Positions 56,141 to 64,000 of a stretch of DNA of 64,000 nt are shown here, piece by piece. The position numbers and the translations under genes were made by a program. The notes below the pieces were generated by a model. The model had not been told where the DNA came from. It did not search any database and saw only the letters and a list, made by a program, of their open reading frames with translations. Within the stretch, counting starts at the first letter, position 1, and each line of letters opens with the position of its first letter. Source of the stretch: Anastatus disparis (taxonomy: Eukaryota > Arthropoda > Insecta > Hymenoptera > Eupelmidae); the NCBI GenBank assembly GCA_017163975.1, contig JAFFSR010000347.1:1128001-1192000 (forward strand), given 5' to 3'.

Positions 56141-57411
56141 TGAAATTTTTGATTTTTGGACTTCTCTCTAGCTGCTGATCAAATTTCACGTTCATCCATC
56201 TTATCCGAAAAATTAACAGCTGAAAACCTTCAGTGACTAGACTAAATGTATTCTGCTTAGCATAACTTTTCCAAAATTTATTTAATTCTATTTGTATTAC
56301 AGACATTGATAATAATTTTTTATAGTTACATTAAAATAGACGATACTAAGTAAAAATAATTAATAAACTTTTATGACAATATTATTTCTATATTTAAATA
56401 TTCATTGGTGTCAAGAATTATGATCTCAGTTTAATCACACTAATTTTTGAAATACTGGTTTCAAATGAATCAATTTTGCAATTGATTTCAAATAATTAAT
56501 TTTCAAAATAATATTTTTAATTTAAACAAACTGAGAAAAACTATTGATAAGTTAGTTATTGAAAATAACTAAATAAACTTATAAAAATTTGATACTTTAG
56601 TTTGTCAAGTAGAATTTTCTTAGCTACGAGGCAGTGTTAACTCATTTTTTTTGTTACGCAAATCATTTTCCGTTTGATGTGCATTTAGAAAAAAATATTC
56701 ATAAATAAAAATGTAAAATATTAAATAAAAATATAAATTTAATAATTATAATTTAAAAAATTTATAAAATTTAACCACTTTCTTGAAATAAAAGAAATTA
56801 CTTTCATACAAATATGATTTACTTATTTATAAAATTTTTCTGTATTGTATAACACTGCGTTTGGATTTATTGTCCTGATTGTATTCTCATGCTACTTTTT
56901 TATACAGTTTTTTAATTTTATTTTATTATAATTTGATTGAATTTCAATTTTTTTGTTTTTTTTTTAAATTTCTTATAGTTTAATTGATTTAAAATTTTTA
57001 TGTTTTTTTATTTTATGATATTTTATTTAAATTTAAATTGATCGTCAAGCTTTTCATTCACCGCATTACAATAACATTACCGAAACCGAATCCGTCAAAA
57101 GATTATATATCAATAACGAAGACGCCACAGTGTCGCGACGCCACGTTTGGCGCCTGTCCTACGGGCGCCAGTTTTATTCCTATTATTTTATGTTTTCCTT
57201 CTCCACTATTACCCTTGCTATTGTACTTCACCAAATTATTTAGTTTTATATTTTCCAAACTAGTATTATTTAATCGTCAGGAAAATCTCATTTTTATATT
57301 ATACATTGAGTTTTGATTTATTAAGGCAACATAAATATTTTACAAAATATGCAATACGAGAAATATTAACATTTTATGATTAAATGAAATATTACACAAT
57401 AACGTATAATA
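56141..57411. other. AT-rich sequence, no gene recognised
   Basis: Two ORFs (56112-56306 minus, 57038-57316 plus) lack motifs. A GC-richer patch at about 57118-57170 contains the inverted pair GGCGCC...GGCGCC and CGACGCCAC repeats, possibly a repeat fragment. Confidence 0.45.
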
Positions 57412-57773
57412 GAACAGGCCAGATTTACTGTCTTTATCTAATTGAGTTTTTTGCTAGTTTAAGCGTTGTATCTTAAATCAAGAGTTGAGCGCAATAAATA
57501 TTATTATCATGAATATTTATGCACAAGAAAAAAATTCTATTGCATTGTTTTTGAAAAAAGTAAGGAAAGCTGAAGTAAAATGTTATGTCTACAATATTTT
57601 CGCGTCCCTTACTTTTCTCAAATGCAATGCGATACAATTTTTTTTTCTTGTGCATAAATATTTATTATAATAATGTTTATTGCGCTCAACTCTTGATTTT
57701 CAGATACAACGATCAATACTTAAGTGAATAACAAAAAACTCAATTAGACAAGGACAAAAAATCCGGCCTGCTC
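57412..57773. mobile_element. TTAA MITE, GAGCAGGCC family, near complete
   Basis: Right TTAA at 57774-57777; the left flank has decayed to ATAA. Ends GAACAGGCCAGATTTACTGT and ...ATCCGGCCTGCTC. Arms pair through TCAAGAGTTGAGCGCAATAA and TTTATGCACAAGAAAAAA. A relative of the truncated copy at 26186. Confidence 0.88.
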
Positions 57774-57777
57774 TTAA

Positions 57778-58537
57778 TATAATTTTGACTGTTTCTAAAA
57801 ATAACATTTTAAATTTTAAAAACTTTGAAGTACTTTTCAAACTTGTTTGGAAAATTTTTTATTTATTACAAAAATTTCAAAAAATTAAAAAATGAATTTA
57901 TTAAATCATATTTTTATTTTTTAACTGAGAAAATTTAGAATCAATCGGCAGAGTTCTCAACTAAAATCATTATTGAAATAAAATTATCGAATCTAAGGAC
58001 GTTCCATCGAAAATTTATTTTCTTAGAATATTCATTTCAATTATTGAATTAAGTAGATTTTTGTACGCTCTTTTCATTGAACTCATTTTGGATACCACTT
58101 ACGATATTAATTTTTAAATAATCAGCTTCCAAAGTTGAAATTTTTAACAAAGGAATACTATAGTCTGCCTTTTCTGACTTACGTTTTATATAATAACTCT
58201 TTAAGTTTTCTTATAATTAGTTTTCAAAAATTTTGAGTGATTGATATTTAAAAGATAGGAAATGCACGAATTCTGTTCAATAAACATGAATCTCACTTAT
58301 ATGCGTATAGCAAAGCTCATCTTATTGCAGAACCATCATAGATTAACTTTAGAGAAGAAAACTACAGTTGAGTACAACTGCGCGAAGGAACGTTCTTAAA
58401 TTCAAATTGAAACTTATTTATTTAATTGGAATAAGACTTCTTATTTACATTGAAATATCTTATGGATAAATTTCTATTTTATTGTTATTATAAAACATTT
58501 TCTGTAGAACCAAAGAGACAGCTATTTTTTAAAAACA
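57778..58537. other. AT-rich spacer, no gene seen
   Basis: Featureless AT-rich DNA with no ORF over 60 codons and no recognised repeat. Confidence 0.5.
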
Positions 58538-58541
58538 TTAA

Positions 58542-58922
58542 GAGGAGGTCACGTATCTCTGTCCTTTTCTAATCAAAGAAATGATTTTTTTACAAAAACT
58601 AATAACTTTATCAAAAAATGAAGAGAAAGCCGCATCTTGTATCAAAAAAAGCAATATTTTCTTTGATAAGAAAAAATTAATTTTATTGCTTCGTTTTCAA
58701 GAAAACCTTGAAAAACCAAATTGTCCACCCTAACCTCTATGATTTAAGTTTTTCAAGGTTTTCTTGAAAACGAAGCAATTGAATGAATTCTTTCTTATAA
58801 AAGAAAATATTGCTTTTTTTATTACGAGATGCGGCTTTCTCTTCATTTTTTGATAAAGTTATTAGTTTCTGTAAAAAATTCAATTCTTTGATTAGAAAAG
58901 GACAGAGATACGTGACCTCCTC
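58542..58922. mobile_element. TTAA-flanked palindromic MITE (381 bp), GAGGAGGTC family
   Basis: TTAA at 58538-58541 and 58923-58926. Ends GAGGAGGTCACGTATCTCTG and its complement. Long arms pair through TCAAAAAATGAAGAGAAAGC and TTCAAGAAAACCTTGAAAAA. The ends are related to the MITEs at 8503 and 55753. Confidence 0.93.
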
Positions 58923-58926
58923 TTAA

Positions 58927-59316
58927 ATGGAATAAAATGATGATTTTTAAAAATATATAACATTTATAAATACATATAATTCACTGGGTTAAATATAGTT
59001 TTCATTTGTTATCTTTTAAATCGGACTAAAGAAAATGATATGCAACAATGAATATCTTGAAAATTACTTGATTCTCATAGGTGGTTTTACAAATCTATAC
59101 AATATATATTTAAAATACATCGCTATGAAATGATGGATAAATATTTGTTTGTACTATTATATTATTAAGGATCATTAATCCAATCAAATTAAAATTTTTT
59201 TCTGCAAAATGGGTCACAGGTCTGTTTTTTGCAGAAATGGGTTTCAAGTAACATGTATAATAAAAATATCGATGTGTGCCATCTAAAAAAGTTGTCGAAA
59301 AAAGTTTATAAACAAT
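58927..59316. other. AT-rich spacer, no gene seen
   Basis: No ORF, repeat or signal recognised. Confidence 0.5.
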
Positions 59317-59320
59317 TTAA

Positions 59321-59640
59321 GAGCAGGCTGAACTATCTGTCTTTGTCTAATAGTGTTTTTCATCATTTATATCAATACCATTGGCTGTAACACTAAAAAA
59401 ATGACAGTCCCCGCTAGTTACTACTACAATAGATAAATTTTAAAAGAACGCAATAATTTCATCATGTGATTTTTGAATAATATGAAACTTACTAAAAATC
59501 TAAAATGTAACCTATTTTTTTTGGTATATTATGGTAGGGCTCATATTATTCAGAAACTACGTGATTAAATAATTTTGTTCTTTTCATAAAATTTAACTAT
59601 TATACTAGTATCTAACGAGGGCTGCCATTTTTTTAGTGTT
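59321..59640. mobile_element. Right-truncated TTAA MITE, relative of 46388-46765
   Basis: TTAA at 59317-59320, then GAGCAGGCTGAACTATCTGT. The right arm is cut after ...TTTTTTTAGTGTTATAGCC, so the right terminus and its TTAA are missing. It shares TTTTTCATCATTTATAT and TTTTTGAATAATATGA with the 46 kb copy. Confidence 0.85.
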
Positions 59641-59996
59641 ATAGCCAAAATTCAAATTGTTGCCAAGTCCAAAATAATATGTGGAACTTCTTGAGCATGT
59701 TAAAGTAGAATACCTTTATCATAATAAATTGTAAAAATTAAAATTTTTTTATTATTTTGCACTATTTTTTAGCGATTCTCCGTTTTTACAATTCTAATCT
59801 TTATAAATAAATTCATATAATTCGGTCAATTTTGAATATTTTTTAATTTTATAAAATGGAAAAGAAAGATCTTTTTAAGACCTTTAATTTGAATTGTTTA
59901 TAAGGTTCCTATTAAAAAAATTATAGGAGTAACAAGGCTTTTACTTTGACTAATAATCGCGCCATTGTTTTTAAACATTTCGACTCATTTGAAAGC
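59641..59996. other. AT-rich spacer, no gene seen
   Basis: No ORF or repeat recognised. Confidence 0.5.
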
Positions 59997-60000
59997 TTAA

Positions 60001-60403
60001 GAGCATGACGAAGCTGTCCGCCTTCTAATAATATTTCCAATCTTAACTTATGAATAAACGATGCGTTTAATTGAGTTTTTTTGCTATAAAGAAAAAATTT
60101 GTAAGATTAAACTCTAGTGCGGACAACTCAAGAAAACCACCAAAATATTATACATACAAAGTTATAATAAAAACTTTCAATATGTCGTATTTTAAGGTTA
60201 GGTTTGTCGAGTTTGATATCTAATTTCCAATCCAAGCTCATAAAAAAATAACAAGTCCAAATGATTTTTTATTTTAACAAAAATTATTGTACTAATATAA
60301 CTTTAGTGCGGACAAGTCATTATATTTGTTTAATTTAAGAATTTAAAAAGATATCGATAAAATAAAAAAAGCAAAACTAGATTGCTGCAGCTCCGACATG
60401 CCG
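60001..60403. mobile_element. TTAA MITE, GAGCATGACG family, copy 2
   Basis: TTAA at 59997-60000 and 60404-60407. It is very similar along its length to the copy at 17484, including AACTCTAGTGCGGACAACTC and CTGCAGCTCCGACATGCCG. Confidence 0.93.
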
Positions 60404-60407
60404 TTAA

Positions 60408-60812
60408 GAGCATGACGAAGCTGCCCACCTTCTAATAATATTTCCAATCCTAACTTATGAATAAACGATGCGTTTAATCGAGTTTTCTTGCTATAAAAAA
60501 AAAAAATTTGTAAGATTAAACTCTAGTGCGGACAACACAAGAAATCCACCAAAATATTATACGTACAAAGTTATAATAAAAACTTTCAATGTATCGTATT
60601 TTAAGATTAGGTTTGTCGAGTTTGATATCTAATTTCCAATCCAAGCTCATAAAAAAATAACAAGTCCAAATGAATTTTTATTTTAACAAAAATTATTGTA
60701 TTAATATAGCTTTAGTGCGGACAAGTCATTATATCTGTTTAATTTATTAATTAAAAAAGATATTGATAAAATAAAAAAAAAAAAACTCGATTGCTGCAGC
60801 TCCGACATCCCG
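60408..60812. mobile_element. TTAA MITE, GAGCATGACG family, copy 3, in tandem
   Basis: Shares TTAA 60404-60407 with copy 2 and ends at TTAA 60813-60816. Terminal GAGCATGACGAAGCTGCC and ...CAGCTCCGACATCCCG. A few substitutions separate it from copies 1 and 2. Confidence 0.93.
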
Positions 60813-60816
60813 TTAA

Positions 60817-61279
60817 CAGCCGGTTTATGATATAGATTATTTATTGGTAACATATCATTTTTATATGTAAGCAGCTTTTAATACATATCATTGTTTGTAA
60901 ATTTTTTTACGCATTACATTCAATGCGAATGTAGGCTGACAGATTATATAAACGGTCTGCGCGCGTGCGCACGACACTATTTTTTTCTTTACTTGAGCAT
61001 GGGAAAAAGTTTTCAAAAGTTCAAATTCTCATCGCGTATGGAAATTAACAATATTTCAGTTAATTATGGTCTGATTGAGATGTTTTTTTTTATCTAGGGT
61101 AGCGCGTGAAATTGATAACAGCTGTCATATCAGTTTTCTAAAAATCTTATATACATTTGTTATAAATAATTATAATTGTTAATAAAAAAAAATTTTTTTT
61201 AAGATATTTGCGGATTTACTAGTTTTATTAAAGAAATTTGAAGATAAATTTTGTTTCTTAAAAAAAAACAACTAATTTT
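60817..61279. other. AT-rich sequence with a dispersed-repeat fragment
   Basis: About 61093-61200 (GGGTAGCGCGTGAAAT, then TTATAAATAATTATAATTGT) resembles about 51529-51620. The ORF at 60891 shows no motif. Confidence 0.5.
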
Positions 61280-62035
61280 CAATAAATAGGTTTTCTAATA
61301 AAATAAATAGTTAAGCTACTAAGTTGGAAATATGCATAATATATTGCTAATTATAGTGAATAGATTTTATAAAAAATATGTAAATTTAATTTTTAAAGTT
61401 ATTGAAAAAATTATGATTTAACAAAAAAAATCGTATATCAGATTAAAAGTTAACGCACATTTTTTTTATTTATTATTAACGATTATATTTATGTAGATTT
61501 ATACAAATTATAGTTATAACAACATATTAATTTCACAGTCATTAAAAAAAGATTTAACAACAATATTTTTTTAGAAGCATACCTTAGAGCATATACTACT
61601 GGAGGCAGCTTTGAATGCGCCGTGCGCGTGGTTAAGTTGAGAAAGAGAAAGGTATATTGAGGTTGACAGATATCTCTTTTTCTCCAGCACGTGATTGGTT
61701 TGTTTTGTTTCCTACTCCTTTATCACATGACGGAGAGATAGAGATAGCTATCAACTTTAGTATATCTTTCTCTTTCCCAACCTAACCACGCGCACGGTGC
61801 ATTCAGAGCTGCTTCCAGTAGTATATGCTCTAAGAAGCATACGAAGTGCGCTCGACAAATTCTAGTTTCTAAAAATAAAAATAAATATTTATTATAAACT
61901 ACTGAATTTATTTTATAAACATTTAATTAAATTTAATATTCTAGAGTTAATTAGAAATAATTAACATTATATTGTAAATATTTTCAACTTAGTAGCTAAA
62001 ATATTTATTTTATTAGAAAACCCATTAACTAAAAG
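61280..62035. mobile_element. Eroded inverted-repeat element hosting a hAT-type MITE
   Basis: AATAGGTTTTCTAATAAAAT and GTTAAGCTACTAAGTTGGAA at about 61286-61330 are mirrored at about 61980-62022 (TTCAACTTAGTAGCTAAAAT, TATTTTATTAGAAAACCCAT). The interior is AT-rich without ORFs. Termini and target duplication are not resolved. Confidence 0.6.
61583..61834. mobile_element. hAT-like palindromic MITE, 252 bp, with 8 bp duplication
   Basis: AAGCATAC at 61575-61582 and again at 61835-61842. Termini CTTAGAGCATATACTACTGG and the complement. Arms of about 85 bp include GTGCGCGTGGTTA and GAGAAAGAGAAAGGTATATT. An 8 bp duplication is typical of hAT elements, so the class is inferred. Confidence 0.85.
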
Positions 62036-62209
62036 TTACCCTGATAGAAAGTTTAACATAAAATATAGCGTGTCTACCAACATATGGCCATATTTGTACG
62101 GTGTAATTACACTGTCAAATTTCACCATGAGTTGGCTATAATATGGACTTATTCTAATGTGTAATTTGTGCATACTACTATAATAAACTTATATTTATAG
62201 TATAACAAG
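62036..62209. other. AT-rich spacer, no gene seen
   Basis: Short stretch without recognised features. Confidence 0.4.
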
Positions 62210-62805
62210 TTTAACTTTAATTAGCATGTTTCATAAAAAAATGTATTATATCCGTCATGTAGAATACGAAAAAATAAAAGACCCGTATTTTTTCTTTTTT
62301 CATGAAAATAAAAACTCGAAGAGATAGAAGCAGTTAAATTGGTGTGACGTCACAATCACATATGTGGTTTTAACGTCACGTATCATGGCGCTATATCTAT
62401 ATATATATATAAAAATTCTATTAACTTATATCGCACGGATAGATGTCTTAGCGAACTGCCAACCAAGAGGGGAGGTATACAGCCCGCTCATACTCAGCGG
62501 CGAACAGTAATACATATGTTGGCGTTTTGAATGCCAAAAGTTACTTATGAGTTGCGCGCGCACGGCTGGCTGATATCGGTTGGCTTTTAAAACGCCAACA
62601 TTTGTTTTTCTGTCTCCCGTAAACTTGTAGTATACTGCGCCCTCACGCTTTGGCATACAGCATACGAAAAGTTCTTTCAGTGCGGCTATAACTTTTGCAA
62701 TTCATCATATTTTGAAAAAAAATACGGGTCTTATTTTTTTGTAATTTACCTCATGGATATAATACATTTTTTCATGAAACATGCTAATTGTGAACTTTCT
62801 CTATT
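62210..62805. mobile_element. ~600 bp element with ~80 bp inverted repeats
   Basis: TTAGCATGTTTCATAAAAAA, TGTATTATATCC and AGACCCGTATTTTTTC at about 62221-62300 pair with about 62716-62795. An inner pair ATGTTGGCGTTTTGAATGCC / GGCTTTTAAAACGCCAACAT lies at about 62516-62602. A 76-codon minus-strand ORF (62426-62656) is open but unrecognised. No clear target duplication. Confidence 0.7.
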
Positions 62806-64000
62806 CTTCTTTATTATTTTTTTATTTGATACTCTTCAGATTTTAATTAAAAAAACTTTTTTTACGAAGTTATAGAACTCATAAATGTTTATTTAATTTT
62901 TATCACTGTTCTTTTGCACGCTTAAACAATGTAGGGAAGAGAGGGGCGCACCATCAAAAATTATATAGAAAGAAAGAAAGAAAAAGAGGGAAAACCGCAA
63001 GCCGCTATTGCTTTTTTTATTTATTCATATTTGTATTGTATATATAGTATGCATGTATACATATACTATATATGTGCGTTTGACATCAAGTCAGTCCTGC
63101 AAGTTTTCCTTTATATGTATTTAGTACCTTGCTTTGTCGTGGAGGCGCGGACGCGCCTTTTATATACACACTTCCGTTTCATTAGTTTCGTTGCATCTAG
63201 CGTCATGAACTCAATTCACTCTCATATAAATTTTTTGTACATCGCTCATGGAAGGTGTATACCGTTGGTAAAGAAGTTTCACTTCAATAAATTTTTTTTA
63301 TTATAACCTAACTTTCTGATACGACTTTATATTCGACATCTTAGCCTAACCATAAGCCTTGAAAATAGACGCGTTAATGTGGTTCTTAAGTTTTGTTAGT
63401 TAGTTGAAAAGCTTGATGTCCAGTTTCATTTTTAGTCTATGTTAAATAAAATGTTTCGTGATACGTGTTAGATTATTTTTTTTTTAAACTTATTGTACTA
63501 AAAGCTTTAATACTTTTTATATTGCTTTAAAATATCTTCCTCAAACATGGTATGAATGCTTATGAATGTAATTTAGATTGTACTGTTATTTTGCTTTAAA
63601 AAGGTGATAAGCAGTTTTATATTTGATTTAGTCTATGATGAATCCTTTTATAAAACTCAATATTATGTTATATAATACAACTTATTGATTTGCATTGACA
63701 TTATGTTACAACAGGACACTTCAAAATTATTTGCAAAATTTTAGAACTCTGAATGCCAGACTTTCAAAACGAATATGTGTATTACGAAATATTTTGTTTG
63801 TAGCTAAACCAAAAATAAAACTTTTCACCAATTTTTTAAAAGTGAAACTACTGTAACGTCGGGCAATTTTTCCGACATCTTTTAAACAAAAAAAATTCAT
63901 ATTAATATCTTTTCACGCGAATTTCTTTTCTAATGTGTTTTCCTATAAAACCAACACTTTTTTTCTGATAATTATTTTTAAATCATTATTTTTCAATTGT
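62806..64000. other. AT-rich sequence, no gene recognised
   Basis: A short GAAAGAAAGAAAG tract near 62969 is the only repeat. The 91-codon ORF from 63031 has mixed composition and no motif; it is not supported as a gene. Confidence 0.4.

Noticed and set aside
62426..62656. 76-codon minus-strand ORF ending SPLGWQFAKTS...
   Set aside because: Looks more protein-like than its neighbours, but it lies inside an inverted-repeat element, overlaps its inner palindrome, and matches no family I know.

Overview
The window looks like insect heterochromatin. It is AT-rich and dominated by transposable elements. The organism is probably a hymenopteran or a similar repeat-rich insect; this rests on an Env-bearing Ty3/gypsy (errantivirus-type) element, a Helitron relic, many TTAA-flanked MITEs and MULE sequences, not on a host gene. 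I found no intact host protein-coding gene, no rRNA or tRNA gene and no CRISPR array. Nearly every kilobase can be assigned to a mobile element, a tandem repeat or low-complexity DNA.

Layout. 1-665: eroded copy of a foldback element whose better copy lies at 23.5-24.95 kb. 1279-11801: an Env-bearing Ty3/gypsy element inserted in a GT microsatellite. Its 5' LTR is split by a 2.6 kb insertion that holds a long-inverted-repeat element with one unknown ORF. gag is open, pol is broken by stops and two TTAA MITEs, integrase is deleted, and env is broken by a piggyBac-type MITE. 11.86-13.18 kb: a ~170 bp satellite. 13.26-14.58 kb: an LTR-like promoter region with a hairpin repeat. 14.77-15.38 kb: a 12 bp palindromic minisatellite. 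15.5-20.85 kb: a decayed Helitron Rep/helicase carrying three nested MITEs, followed by a 37 bp tandem repeat. 21.7-23.3 kb: a purine-rich minisatellite that produces long false ORFs.

26949-43956 is the most striking object: a 17,008 bp foldback element bounded by a perfect 9 bp duplication (CACTGATAT). Its arms are tandem arrays (about 0.95 kb left, about 13.4 kb right) built from ~145 bp and ~300 bp modules, each long module carrying a near-perfect 23 bp palindrome. The architecture and duplication length match Drosophila FB elements of the Mutator (MULE) superfamily. About 8 kb downstream, 52.0-54.7 kb holds a spliced but broken MULE-type transposase gene.

44-64 kb is otherwise a field of MITEs. 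Most are TTAA-flanked near-palindromes of 200-400 bp; one has TA and one an 8 bp (hAT-like) duplication. Between them lie a second 12 bp palindromic minisatellite, a 180 bp tandem repeat and featureless AT-rich DNA. Nothing suggests a cooperating host pathway. The biology here is nested transposition, satellite growth at element ends, and non-autonomous families whose activity would need transposases encoded elsewhere.
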